64,000 bases of DNA from Brooklawnia sp937867175. Its GTDB lineage: Bacteria > Actinomycetota > Actinomycetes > Propionibacteriales > Propionibacteriaceae. Positions 26,684 to 35,361 of the stretch are shown here, in pieces (position 1 is the stretch's first letter; each line of letters starts with the position of its first letter). The translations under genes and the position numbers were made by a program. The stretch lies in NCBI GenBank assembly GCA_036821905.1, contig DAISIR010000010.1, positions 1-64,000 on the forward strand. The letters run 5' to 3'. The notes beneath the pieces were generated by a model. It was not told where the DNA came from, did not search any database, and saw nothing but the letters and a program-made list of their open reading frames with translations.

Positions 26684-28021
26684 TCAGCCCTGCTTCTCGG
26701 CCTTCCATTCGGTCACGAAGATCTCGGAGACCTTGTCCCACTCGAGTTGACCCACGGCGTACTGCGACAGCGCATCGGCGAAGGTGTTCTTGAACTGCTT
26801 GCTCGGGAACGTGGTGAAGTTCCACGCCACGTTGTACAGATCGGAATTGCCCATGTAGGCGACGACCTGCTTGGCCAGCGGGTCGGCGGGCTGCTCGGAC
26901 TCGCTGAAGGTGCTGAACGGCGGGATGAAGCCGAGGTCGTTGACCATCGCCGACTTGCCGGCGTCCGAGGAGATCAGCCAGTTCACGAAGTCGACGCTGG
27001 CCTTCTGGTCGGCCTCGGAGGCCTTCGAGTTGACTGAGAAGAAGTTCTCGGTGCCGACCGCGATGGACTGCTTCTCTTCACCGTCGACGCCGATGTAGAT
27101 CGGCATCATCTTGATGTTCTCCTCGGTCACGGTGTTGCCCGCGACGCCTGCGACCTGGCTCCAGGCCCAGTTGCCGTTTTGCACCATGGCCGCCTCACCC
27201 AGCGCGAACTCTGCCATCGAGTCGGTCACTGCCTTCGAGGGGGTCAGCTTCGGATCGACGGTGGAGTTGGTCAGGTAGAGGTCGAAGATCTGCTGGTACT
27301 CCTTGTTGTACTTGAACGTGACCTCGGCCATGTCAGTGACCTTGTTGTCGCGGTACTCGTAGAAGATCGGCAGGTTGGTCAGGTGGGTGTCCCAGCGCCA
27401 GGCATCGCCGGGCTTCAGCGAGGTGGACGCGAAGACGCCCTTGATGCCCAGTTCGTCCTTCTTCGCCTGCATGTCGTCGGTGACGTCCTTCAGCTTGGCG
27501 AAGGTGTTGATCTCTTCAACCGAGGCGGCCTTGGCGCCGGAGGTGGCGAAGTACTTGTCCATGATGGCCTGGTTGTAGATGATGCCGTAGCCCTCGACGA
27601 CGTAGGGCACGCCGATCACGCTGCCGTCCATCTCGACAGCCATCGACTTGTCGAGCAGCGCGTTATAGAAGTCGGTGTTGGACAGATCGAGGGCGTAGTC
27701 CTTCCAGACCGCACCGCCCACCGGGCCGTTGATCTGGAAGAGCGTCGGGGCATCCTTCTTGGCCATCTCGGCCTTCAGGGTCTGCTCGTAGGTGCCCTGA
27801 GCTGCGGTGACGATGCGCACCGGGACGCCGGTCTCGGCGGTGTAGGCCTTGCCGATCTCCTGCCACGCCTTGTCCTGTTCGGGCTTGAAGCTCAGGTAGT
27901 AGATCTGCCCTTCGGTGGACGATGACGACGATCCTCCCCCCGAGCTTCCGCCACATCCGGCCAGCAGGGACAGAGCTGCCACCGCCGCCACGGCCCCCAG
28001 GATCCGCTTGCTTGGCTTCAT
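26684..28021 (-). CDS. Sugar-binding lipoprotein of ABC transporter (MalE-like)
   Basis: Extracellular solute-binding protein, family 1, 445 residues. A lipoprotein signal peptide ends in the lipobox LLAGC, followed by a Gly/Ser linker. The mature part has the family pattern, with KAEMAKKDAPTLFQING near the first lobe, ANWAWSQV-like QNGNWAWSQVAG and a NDLGFIPPF stretch. It captures sugar, most likely maltodextrin given malQ, and passes it to the two permeases. The ATG is set by a strong AAAGGAGG 9 nt upstream; an earlier in-frame start would bury the signal peptide. It heads the operon and is controlled by the LacI operators upstream. Confidence 0.93.
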   Translation of the reverse strand: MKPSKRILGAVAAVAALSLLAGCGGSSGGGSSSSSTEGQIYYLSFKPEQDKAWQEIGKAYTAETGVPVRIVTAAQGTYEQTLKAEMAKKDAPTLFQINGPVGGAVWKDYALDLSNTDFYNALLDKSMAVEMDGSVIGVPYVVEGYGIIYNQAIMDKYFATSGAKAASVEEINTFAKLKDVTDDMQAKKDELGIKGVFASTSLKPGDAWRWDTHLTNLPIFYEYRDNKVTDMAEVTFKYNKEYQQIFDLYLTNSTVDPKLTPSKAVTDSMAEFALGEAAMVQNGNWAWSQVAGVAGNTVTEENIKMMPIYIGVDGEEKQSIAVGTENFFSVNSKASEADQKASVDFVNWLISSDAGKSAMVNDLGFIPPFSTFSESEQPADPLAKQVVAYMGNSDLYNVAWNFTTFPSKQFKNTFADALSQYAVGQLEWDKVSEIFVTEWKAEKQG

Positions 28022-28056
28022 TTTCGTGGTCCTCCTTTGGACTGCTGGGTGTTTGC

Positions 28057-28073
28057 CCGGGCGTGACGCCCGG
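28057..28073 (-). other. Hairpin in 5' leader of the binding-protein gene
   Basis: A 7-bp perfect stem CCGGGCG/CGCCCGG with a TGA loop, between the operators and the ribosome-binding site of the sugar-binding lipoprotein gene. It may stabilise the mRNA 5' end or be incidental in GC-rich DNA. Confidence 0.4.
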
Positions 28074-28091
28074 TCAAGCTGAATGCTCATG

Positions 28092-28116
28092 GGAAACGGT
28101 TCCGGGAAACGTTTCC
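28092..28116. promoter_or_regulatory. Tandem LacI-type operators
   Basis: Two adjacent 12-bp palindromes with the LacI-family centre CG: GGAAACGGTTCC at 28092-28103 (one mismatch between the arms) and the perfect GGAAACGTTTCC at 28105-28116, separated by one base. A further half site GTTTCC lies at 28125-28130. They sit about 70 bp upstream of the binding-protein start, just downstream of a possible minus-strand promoter with TTGCAC near 28165-28160. The lacI gene of the operon is the expected binding partner. Confidence 0.8.
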
Positions 28117-28227
28117 GTAAGCTTGTTTCCCCAAGCATGACTCATGCAACGCCCCTTGTGCAAGCGCATCAGAGCAGCACTTCATACCGATTTGGTAACG
28201 ACACCGCTAGCTGAGCCTTGGCGGACG

Positions 28228-28266
28228 CCGAGGGGGCGCCGGACAACGCGTCCGACGCCCCCTCGG
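28228..28266 (-). terminator. Terminator after pta
   Basis: A long hairpin: 11-bp perfect outer stem CCGAGGGGGCG / CGCCCCCTCGG enclosing an inner 5-bp stem CGGAC / GTCCG with an AACGC loop. It starts about 16 nt past the pta stop codon and separates it from the promoter region of the sugar operon. There is no T-tract. Confidence 0.8.
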
Positions 28267-28281
28267 GCCTGCTCATGTCGG

Positions 28282-30342
28282 TCAGTGGCTGGCCTGCGCC
28301 TGGATCGCGGTGATCGCCACGGTATTGACGATGTCGGCCACCAAGGCGCCCCGCGACAGGTCGTTGACCGGCTTGTTGAGACCCTGTAGCACCGGGCCGA
28401 CTGCGACCGCGCCGGCGGTGCGCTGCACGGCCTTGTAGGTGTTGTTGCCGGTGTTCAGGTCGGGGAAGATGAAGACCGTCGCCTGACCGGCCACCTGCGA
28501 ACCGGGCATCTTCGACTTGCCGACCGTCGGGTCCATGGCCGCGTCGAACTGGATCGGGCCGTCGACCGCGAAGTCCGGGTCGCTCGCCCGCACCATCTCG
28601 GTGGCCGCCTTGACCGCGTCCACGTCCTCGCCGGTACCGGAGGCCCCGGTCGAGTACGACAGCATCGCCACCCGCGGCTCAATGTCGAACGCCTTCGCGG
28701 TGGCGACCGAGCTGATCGCGATGTCGGCCAGCTGCTCGGGCGTGGGGTTCGGGTTGACAGCGCAGTCGGCGAAGACCAGCACTTCGTCCGGCATGCACAT
28801 CAGGAACGAGCCGGAGACCACCTTCACCCCCGGCTTGGTCTTGATGAACTCCAGTGCCGGGCGGATGGTGTTCGCGGTGGTGTGGGTCGCTCCGGAGACC
28901 ATGCCGTCGGCCAGCCCGAGGTGAACCATCATGGTTCCGAAATAGGACGGGTCGGTCATCTTCTGGCGAGCCTGTTCGATGGTGACGCCCTTCTTGGCAC
29001 GCAATTGCGCGTATTTGGCGGCGAACCGCTCGACAAGTTCCGGGTCATGCATGGACTGGATGCGGGCACCGGTGAGGTCGAAGCCCAGCCGGGCAGCGTC
29101 CGCCCTGACCCGCGCCTCTTCGCCGAGCAGCACCAGATTGGCCACGCCGCGGCGCAACAGGATGGAGGTCGCCTCCAAGATCCGCGGATCCTCCGACTCG
29201 GGCAAGACGATGGTCCTCTTGTCGGCCCGGGCCTTCTGCATGATCTGGTACTCGAACATGCGCGGGGTGCGCAGCTGGGCGCGGACCATGTCGAGCGCGG
29301 CAACCATAGCCTGCTCGTCCACCCGCTCCTGGAAAAGCCGCAGCCCCTCGGAGTACTTGCGCGGCGAACTCAACATGGTGGCCTTCAGGTCGTGCAGCTT
29401 GGACGCGGTCACAAACGTGCCGGTGCCCACCGTGCCGATCGGGACGTCGATCTCCAAGCCGTCGAGCAGCTTGCCGATCGACGCGGGGATTTCGTAGCCG
29501 CCGACCAGGAAGATGGCGGCGATGTCGGGGAAGGTGTCGGAGGCTTGGGCCAGCAGCAGGCCCGGCAGCAGGTCGGCGCGGTCGGAGGGCACCACCAGCG
29601 AGCACTCGGGCTCCAGCCGGGTCAGCACGTTGGGCAGTGTCATCGCCGCCACCACCGTGCTGAGGGACTCGCGGTCGAGCATCGATTCTTCGCCGCGCCA
29701 CAACTGGGCACCGAGCGCTTCGAACTGCTCACGGACGCTGGAGGCGGCCAGCACCGCGCTTTCCGGCAGTGCCGCGCTGACGCCGAGGCCCAGACCGGCC
29801 AACCGCTCGGCCACAGAGTCGACGTCTGGGGGGATCACCCGGTTCGCGACCACACCGATCACCCGGTCGTGCTGCTCCTCGAAGCTGCGGATCGCGTGTT
29901 CGGCGGAGGCGACCACCTCGTCCGGGCTGCGGTCGCCGCCACCGACCACCAGCAACACCGGGGCGTTCAGGTTTGCCGCAATGCGGGAGTTGAATTCCAG
30001 CTCGGTCGGTGACGCCAGGTCGTCGTAGTCGCTGCCGATCACCACCAGGGCATCGAAACGATCCTGCAGGGCCCCGTACTGCTCGATGATCTGGGTGAGG
30101 GCGCGCTCAGGATCGGTCACGGCCTCGGCAGTGATCAGCCCGACGGCCTCGTCGTAGGTCTGGTCGATTCCGGTGTGGGCCAGCAAGGCGATGGCAACCT
30201 CGTCGTGGTCGTCGCTGACCATGGGGCGGAAGATGCCAACCGACTTGACCTGGCGGCTCAGGGCCTCGATCAGGCCCAGTGCGATGATGGATTTGCCCAC
30301 GCGGCCTTCCGGCGCGGCGATGTAAACGCTCTTGTTGGTCAC
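28282..30342 (-). CDS. pta: Phosphate acetyltransferase (long, two-domain form)
   Basis: Converts acetyl-CoA and phosphate to acetyl phosphate, which AckA then uses to make ATP. This 686-residue protein is the long form: an N-terminal BioD-like P-loop domain (APEGRVGKSIIALGL at about 10-24), a middle DRTGG domain (about 200-340), and the catalytic PTA_PTB domain from about 360, with VLPESEDPRILEA, DGMVSGATHTTANT, ADCAVNPNPT, MLSYSTGASGTG and PDLNTGNN. I place the start at GTG 30342 so that the chain begins VTNKSVYIAAPEG, as in actinobacterial homologues; a GTG 11 codons earlier is possible. It follows the PEP/pyruvate-binding gene by 61 bp on the same strand. Confidence 0.95.
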   Translation of the reverse strand: MTNKSVYIAAPEGRVGKSIIALGLIEALSRQVKSVGIFRPMVSDDHDEVAIALLAHTGIDQTYDEAVGLITAEAVTDPERALTQIIEQYGALQDRFDALVVIGSDYDDLASPTELEFNSRIAANLNAPVLLVVGGGDRSPDEVVASAEHAIRSFEEQHDRVIGVVANRVIPPDVDSVAERLAGLGLGVSAALPESAVLAASSVREQFEALGAQLWRGEESMLDRESLSTVVAAMTLPNVLTRLEPECSLVVPSDRADLLPGLLLAQASDTFPDIAAIFLVGGYEIPASIGKLLDGLEIDVPIGTVGTGTFVTASKLHDLKATMLSSPRKYSEGLRLFQERVDEQAMVAALDMVRAQLRTPRMFEYQIMQKARADKRTIVLPESEDPRILEATSILLRRGVANLVLLGEEARVRADAARLGFDLTGARIQSMHDPELVERFAAKYAQLRAKKGVTIEQARQKMTDPSYFGTMMVHLGLADGMVSGATHTTANTIRPALEFIKTKPGVKVVSGSFLMCMPDEVLVFADCAVNPNPTPEQLADIAISSVATAKAFDIEPRVAMLSYSTGASGTGEDVDAVKAATEMVRASDPDFAVDGPIQFDAAMDPTVGKSKMPGSQVAGQATVFIFPDLNTGNNTYKAVQRTAGAVAVGPVLQGLNKPVNDLSRGALVADIVNTVAITAIQAQASH

Positions 30343-30403
30343 AGTCCGAACATACGGCCTAACCGTTGTCCCCACCCGCCCATCCGGCGGATTGGCGCGG
30401 GAC

Positions 30404-32950
30404 TCAGCAGATGATCACCTGTTGGCTGGCGATGTCGGAATACAGCACCATCGAGTCGAAACTCGCCACATGCAGCACCTCGACCAGGTCATGCAGCTCG
30501 GGCACCAGTTCGGTCAGCCGGTTGGGGCGTTCCACGACCAACTCGGGGACGAAGACGACGTCCGGCTGGTGGTCGAAGATGGCGAGGTAGAAGATGCCCG
30601 ACTCGACCAGGTCTTGGAAGAAGTGGCTGCCCTGGCTCAGCTCGGGGATGAAACCGCCGTCCGGGTAGGTGAACTCGGCCATCACAGCGGCGTTGCTGAT
30701 CTCGCTGAAGTGGACGGGAATGCCCAGCGACGGCGTGGTGGTGCCCCAGCGTCCCGGCGCCATGATCATGAACGACTTGCCTAGCAGCGCCTTGTTCAGC
30801 ACGCCCATGCCGCGCGCCACCGCGTAGCGGTCCTGCTGGCTGAGCGCCAGGTAGGCGGCGGGACGCACTGTCACGATGTATTCCAGCGGCAGCCGGACGT
30901 TGCCGCCCATGAAGTTGCCGGTGGATCGCAGCAAAGTGCCTGCCGGATCGGGGTTCGTCGGCATTGCGACCGCCTCGCCAAGGCCACGAGTCTGGAGCGG
31001 GCGGCATTGCACCAGATTGATCCGCGGCTGGCCGCGATCGTTGATGTTCACCGTGTACTCGATGTCGACCGGGTGGTCATAGGCGGTGCTGAGCGCCTGG
31101 AGCATGTCGCGCATCAGGGACGCGAAGTCGGTGCCGGTGATCAGGCCGTTGAAGTCGAGCACCTTGGGCACTTGGTTGATCCGGCGGTTGTGTTCCCGCA
31201 GCCAACGCAGCGTGTCGCCATCGGTGGACACGAAGAGGTCCCAATCGGCCTTGATGTCGAGGTCGCGCAGTTGCGCGAGCGGCTTGGTCTGCTGAGAGTT
31301 GGTCGCCAGTTCGAGCACATCGACGTAGCGCTGGCTGTGCCGGGCGGGATCACTGGCGTCCACCTTGCGTGTCGGTTTGTCGAGGGTCACCAGCTTCGCG
31401 TAGTCAGTGATCGTCCGCTCGACGGCCCGGGTGCCCAGGCCGAAGACGAGGCGCAGCATGCCGGCGTCCGGATCGATGTCCGGGTCCCAGACGTAGAGGT
31501 TGTGCGAGTTGCCGACACCGGCGGCGTGCGGGAAGAAGAGGCCGCCGTGGTGGTCACCGCTGACGCGTTGCACCAGGATGGCCATCTGCTCGTCGGAGCG
31601 GTCCAGGCCGCGCTTGCGACGGTACTCCAGAGCGTCGGTGCTCATCACCGACGCGTACACGGTCCGCACTGCGTCCTCGAGAGCGTGCAGGCGCTCCTCC
31701 GGGGTGCCCTGGTTGGCGCAGAAGACCGACTCGTACTTGCCGGCGAACGCGTTGCCGAAGTTGTCCTCCAGCAGTGAGCTGGAGCGCACGATGATCGGGG
31801 ACTGACCGAAGTACTCCAGCATGCTTAGGAACTGCTCGCGGACCGCGGGCGGGAAGCGTCCGGTCGCCAGCTTGCGGTGCAGCGAGGCGCCGGCAGTGAA
31901 GTAGGACTCGGGGCTCTTCTGCTGGGCCCACAGCTTCCACCAGCCGTTGGCGATGATGAACGTGTAGAACAGGTCGCTGCCGAGGAAGTAGGAGTCGTGC
32001 TGCTCCATGCTGGCGTTGAACCGGTTCTCGGTGTCGTGCTCCAGGATCGCACGGGCCACCAGCATGCCGACCGACTTGCCGCCGATGTAACCGGTGCCGA
32101 TCTCGCGGGTGGCCAGGGTCAGCAGGTCGGCTAGGGTCATGTGCCTGCGGCACAGTTCGACCACTCGGCCTTCGCGTCCGATGAACATGTCGATCAGTTC
32201 GTCTGCGGCCGCCCGTTGGGTGGCGTCGTCGAGGCTGTCCAGCGCGTCCCAGCCCCTTCGTACTACCCGATGCCAGTGGTCGGGCGGATCTACCCGCAGC
32301 GAGGCGGACGCGAACAGTCGGGCGGTGGCCTCGGAACTGGTGATCGGGTTGGCCTCAGTGCCGCTCAGCAGATGCGGGAAGAACATCGTCGGCGAATGGC
32401 GTAGCCAGACCTTCAACGGGTGGACGTAGGTCTCGCCGCGGATCAGATAGACGTCGAGCAACAGTTGGGTGGTATCGCGAATCATCGCCAAGGTGGCGAA
32501 GGTGTGCTCACGGCGGATCAGCCCGAAGTAGGCGACGGTGTCCAGTTCGAACAGGTACGGGCAGGTGACTCGGAAGAAATTGCCGACGGCCAGGTCGGAG
32601 CGCCAGGTGTAGAGCAGCGAGGTCAGTGAGTCGAAGACGTAGAAGGCTCCGAACCCGTTGTCGGTGAGCATCTTGTGCACCTGCGACGCGAAGTGCTCGA
32701 AACCCAGCGACGCGTCCAGCCGGTGCACGTCGACGCCGGTCAAGTCCTCGATCAACGAGTCGTGGTGGCCGAAGCGGACGTAGATCAGTTGGCGTCCCTC
32801 GGCGCGCGCCCGCTCGACGAACGGTTGCACAAGCTTTCGGTACTGGCTGAGGCTGTCTACCTGCCAGACCACGTTGTCGCCCAACCGCAGCCCGTCGAAG
32901 ATCCGGTCGAGGCCAAAGACCCCGGTGCTGGCGCGGTTGTAGCTGCCCAT
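30404..32950 (-). CDS. PEP/pyruvate-binding domain protein with degenerate RecA/KaiC-like N-terminus
   Basis: A large cytosolic protein of 848 residues. Residues 1-230 resemble a RecA/KaiC-type fold (TGVFGLDRIFDGLRLGDNVV opening, LLLDVYLIRGE end), but the P-loop position reads WQVDSLSQYRKLV with no GK[ST], so it should not bind ATP in the usual way. From about 290 a PPDK/PEP-synthase ATP-binding domain follows: GGKSVGMLVARAIL, VRSSSLLEDNFGNAFAGKY, AILVQRVSGD and LVQCRPLQ. The swivelling phosphohistidine domain and the PEP-binding barrel of true PEP synthase are absent; instead there is a unique tail of about 180 residues (PGRWGTTTPSLG onward). The ATG has no Shine-Dalgarno but follows TAGACT by 7 nt. 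The function is unknown; its position ahead of pta suggests pyruvate/acetyl-CoA metabolism. Confidence 0.75.
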   Translation of the reverse strand: MGSYNRASTGVFGLDRIFDGLRLGDNVVWQVDSLSQYRKLVQPFVERARAEGRQLIYVRFGHHDSLIEDLTGVDVHRLDASLGFEHFASQVHKMLTDNGFGAFYVFDSLTSLLYTWRSDLAVGNFFRVTCPYLFELDTVAYFGLIRREHTFATLAMIRDTTQLLLDVYLIRGETYVHPLKVWLRHSPTMFFPHLLSGTEANPITSSEATARLFASASLRVDPPDHWHRVVRRGWDALDSLDDATQRAAADELIDMFIGREGRVVELCRRHMTLADLLTLATREIGTGYIGGKSVGMLVARAILEHDTENRFNASMEQHDSYFLGSDLFYTFIIANGWWKLWAQQKSPESYFTAGASLHRKLATGRFPPAVREQFLSMLEYFGQSPIIVRSSSLLEDNFGNAFAGKYESVFCANQGTPEERLHALEDAVRTVYASVMSTDALEYRRKRGLDRSDEQMAILVQRVSGDHHGGLFFPHAAGVGNSHNLYVWDPDIDPDAGMLRLVFGLGTRAVERTITDYAKLVTLDKPTRKVDASDPARHSQRYVDVLELATNSQQTKPLAQLRDLDIKADWDLFVSTDGDTLRWLREHNRRINQVPKVLDFNGLITGTDFASLMRDMLQALSTAYDHPVDIEYTVNINDRGQPRINLVQCRPLQTRGLGEAVAMPTNPDPAGTLLRSTGNFMGGNVRLPLEYIVTVRPAAYLALSQQDRYAVARGMGVLNKALLGKSFMIMAPGRWGTTTPSLGIPVHFSEISNAAVMAEFTYPDGGFIPELSQGSHFFQDLVESGIFYLAIFDHQPDVVFVPELVVERPNRLTELVPELHDLVEVLHVASFDSMVLYSDIASQQVIIC

Positions 32951-32980
32951 GCGCGAAAGTCTAAGGGGTGGCAGCCAACC

Positions 32981-34171
32981 TCAGATCAGCCGTGCGCTCA
33001 GTACCCCGGTGATCGACAGAATCCGTTCGCGCAGGACGTCCGGCACCTCACCGGTGACATCGAACATCGTCCAGGCCAGGTCGCCGCGTGATTTGTTCAG
33101 CAAGTTGGCGATGTTCAGGCCGGTGTCCCCGACCAGCGTGGACATCTCGGCCACCATGTTCGGCACGTTGCGGTTGGCAACCGCAATTCGCCGCGTCCCC
33201 TCGCCACGATCCAGGACTGCCTCGGGGAAGTTCACCGAGTTGGTGATGTTTCCGTTCTCCAGGAAGTCGCGCAACGCGTCGGCGGCCATCACCGCGCAGT
33301 TCGCCTCGGCCTCGATGGTGGACGCACCCAGGTGCGGCAGCGCGATCACCTTCGGGTGGCCGTGCAACGCCGGGCTGGGGAAGTCGCAGACGTAACCGCG
33401 GATCTCCCCGGCCTCCAAGGCGGCCAGCACGGCCTCCTCGTTGACGATGCCGGCCCGCGCGAAGTTCAGCAGCACGGCGCGGTTCTTCATCAAGGCGATT
33501 CGATCAGCGCTCACCAAGTTCTTGGTGGATTCGATCAGCGGCACGTGCACCGTGACCATGTCCGCCTTCTTGAGGACCTCTTCGATCGTCGACGCACGGT
33601 CGACCTTGCTCGACAGCTGCCAGGCGTGCCGGATGCTGATCGCCGGGTCGAAGCCGAGCACCTTCATGCCGAGTGCCTGAGCGGCGTTGGCCACCTCGAC
33701 GCCGATGGCGCCCAGGCCGACCACACCCAATGTGCGCCCGGGCAGTTCGAAGCCCACGAACTGCTTCTTGCCGGACTCGACTGCGTTGCTCATCCCGTCG
33801 CCGTCGCCGGACAAACCGTGCTCGAACGACAGGGCAGGGACGATGTTGCGTGCCGACAACAGCATGCCGGCGAGCACTAGTTCTTTGACTGCGTTCGCGT
33901 TGGCGCCGGGGGTGTAGAAGACCGGAACCCCGCGCGCACTCAGGTCGGTGACCGGGATGTTGTTGGTGCCGGCGCCGGCCCGGGCCACTGCCAGCACGCT
34001 GTCGGGAATGGTCTGCTGGTGCAGATCGGCCGACCGGACCAGCCAGGCGTCGGCGTCCTCGACATCGCTGCCGATCTCGTACTCATCCTTGGGGAAGCGG
34101 TTCAGCCCATGCGAGCTGATCGCGTTCAGCGTCTTGATTCGATGCATCGCTGGTTTTGGCGCGTCAGGCAT
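32981..34171 (-). CDS. serA: D-3-phosphoglycerate dehydrogenase
   Basis: Oxidises 3-phosphoglycerate to 3-phosphohydroxypyruvate, the first step of serine synthesis. The 396-residue chain has the NAD motif GVVGLGAIGVEVANAAQ, catalytic Arg in FARAGIVNEEA, Glu in the following helix and His in LPHLGASTIEAE, and ends with an ACT domain (LVGDTGLNIANLL onward) that could bind serine. It is the short form without the intervening domain of the mycobacterial enzyme. The first ATG overlaps the serC stop by 8 bases, with AAGGAG 15 nt upstream; an ATG eight codons later is an alternative start. Confidence 0.93.
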   Translation of the reverse strand: MPDAPKPAMHRIKTLNAISSHGLNRFPKDEYEIGSDVEDADAWLVRSADLHQQTIPDSVLAVARAGAGTNNIPVTDLSARGVPVFYTPGANANAVKELVLAGMLLSARNIVPALSFEHGLSGDGDGMSNAVESGKKQFVGFELPGRTLGVVGLGAIGVEVANAAQALGMKVLGFDPAISIRHAWQLSSKVDRASTIEEVLKKADMVTVHVPLIESTKNLVSADRIALMKNRAVLLNFARAGIVNEEAVLAALEAGEIRGYVCDFPSPALHGHPKVIALPHLGASTIEAEANCAVMAADALRDFLENGNITNSVNFPEAVLDRGEGTRRIAVANRNVPNMVAEMSTLVGDTGLNIANLLNKSRGDLAWTMFDVTGEVPDVLRERILSITGVLSARLI

Positions 34172-35243
34172 GGACGCGCTCGAACTCCTTCATGAACTCG
34201 ACGAGGGCCGCGACGCCCTCGATGGGCATCGCATTGTAGATGGACGCACGCATGCCGCCGACCGAGCGATGGCCGCCCAGGTTCGTCAGCCCGGCCTGGG
34301 CCGCCTCGGCCACGAATTGGGTGTTCAGTTCTGGTTCGGTCATCAGGAACGGCACGTTCATCCAACTGCGCGAGGACGGCTCGACCGGGTTGGAATAGAA
34401 CGGCGAGTCGTCGATGAACCCGTAGAGCAGGTCGGCCTTGGCCTGGTTGCGCTCGGCCATGCCGGCCAGGCCGCCGTTCTTCGCGACCCACGCAAGGATC
34501 TTGCCCAGCAGGTAGATCGAGAAGGTCGGCGGGGTGTTCAGCATCGAATCGGCGTCGGCCATCTCGCGGTATTGCCAGATCGACGGCGTGCTGGGACGCG
34601 CACGGTCGAGCAAGTCGTCGCGCACGATCACCACGGCCATGCCGGCCGGGCCCATGTTCTTCTGGGTGCCGGCGTAGATCACACCGAACTTGGCGACGTC
34701 GATGGGACGCGACAGGATCGTCGAGCTCAGGTCGGCGACCAAGGGCACGTCCCCGGTCTGGGGGATATAGCCGAACTCGACCCCGCCGATGGTCTCGTTG
34801 GGGGTGTAGTGCAGGTACTTCGCGTTCGGGCTGGTGGTGAAGCTGCCCTCGGCGGGCACTCTGGTGTACTTCGAGTTCTTCTCGTCGGCCACCACGGTGG
34901 TCAGCAGGCCCATTCGGCTGGCCTCCTTGAGGGCCTTGGTGCCCCACTGACCAGTCAACACGTAATCTGCCGAGTCGCCGGCAGACGCCAGGTTGAGCGG
35001 CACGGCGGCGAATTGCCCCATCCCGCCACCCTGCAAGAAGAGCACTTTGTAGTTGCCGGGGATCTGCATCAGTTCACGCAGCGACCGTTCGGTCTCGGCA
35101 GCGCAGGCGATGAAGTCGGCACCGCGATGCGAGACCTCCATCACCGACATGCCGCCCTTCCAATCGGGCAGCTCGGCCTGGGCCTCCTCAATGACCTCGA
35201 GCGGCATCATTGCGGGACCGGCGGAGAAGTTGTAAACGCGCAC
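34164..35243 (-). CDS. serC: Phosphoserine aminotransferase
   Basis: PLP enzyme that transaminates 3-phosphohydroxypyruvate to phosphoserine. The 359-residue protein has the family opening VYNFSAGPAMMP, MEVSHRG, the glycine-rich LFLQGGG, and GVIYAGTQKNMGPAG containing the PLP lysine, then PSIWQY and GGHRSVGGMRASIYNAMP. It starts with GTG; the sequence CACAAT lies 7 nt upstream on the coding strand, so it may be leaderless. It overlaps serA, and together they supply phosphoserine. Confidence 0.95.
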   Translation of the reverse strand: MRVYNFSAGPAMMPLEVIEEAQAELPDWKGGMSVMEVSHRGADFIACAAETERSLRELMQIPGNYKVLFLQGGGMGQFAAVPLNLASAGDSADYVLTGQWGTKALKEASRMGLLTTVVADEKNSKYTRVPAEGSFTTSPNAKYLHYTPNETIGGVEFGYIPQTGDVPLVADLSSTILSRPIDVAKFGVIYAGTQKNMGPAGMAVVIVRDDLLDRARPSTPSIWQYREMADADSMLNTPPTFSIYLLGKILAWVAKNGGLAGMAERNQAKADLLYGFIDDSPFYSNPVEPSSRSWMNVPFLMTEPELNTQFVAEAAQAGLTNLGGHRSVGGMRASIYNAMPIEGVAALVEFMKEFERVHA

Positions 35244-35301
35244 GAACCTGATTGTGTCACCTCGGCGCGGAACTGTGGAGCGCAGTCCAGCCCGGGACGA
35301 A

Positions 35302-35335
35302 GAACAGGCCCCACCCGGTTGGGCAGGGCCTGTTC
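35302..35335 (-). terminator. Terminator after rplI
   Basis: A 10-bp perfect stem GAACAGGCCC / GGGCCTGTTC with a nested CCC/GGG pair in the loop, placed about 27 nt past the rplI stop on the minus strand and before the serC start. It should end the ribosomal-protein transcript. Confidence 0.75.
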
Positions 35336-35361
35336 GATGCCTTCGGCGAATGTCGGTCAGC

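Noticed and set aside
28882..30012. 376-residue frame opposite pta
   Set aside because: Runs through the conserved PTA_PTB domain on the other strand; no protein-like features.
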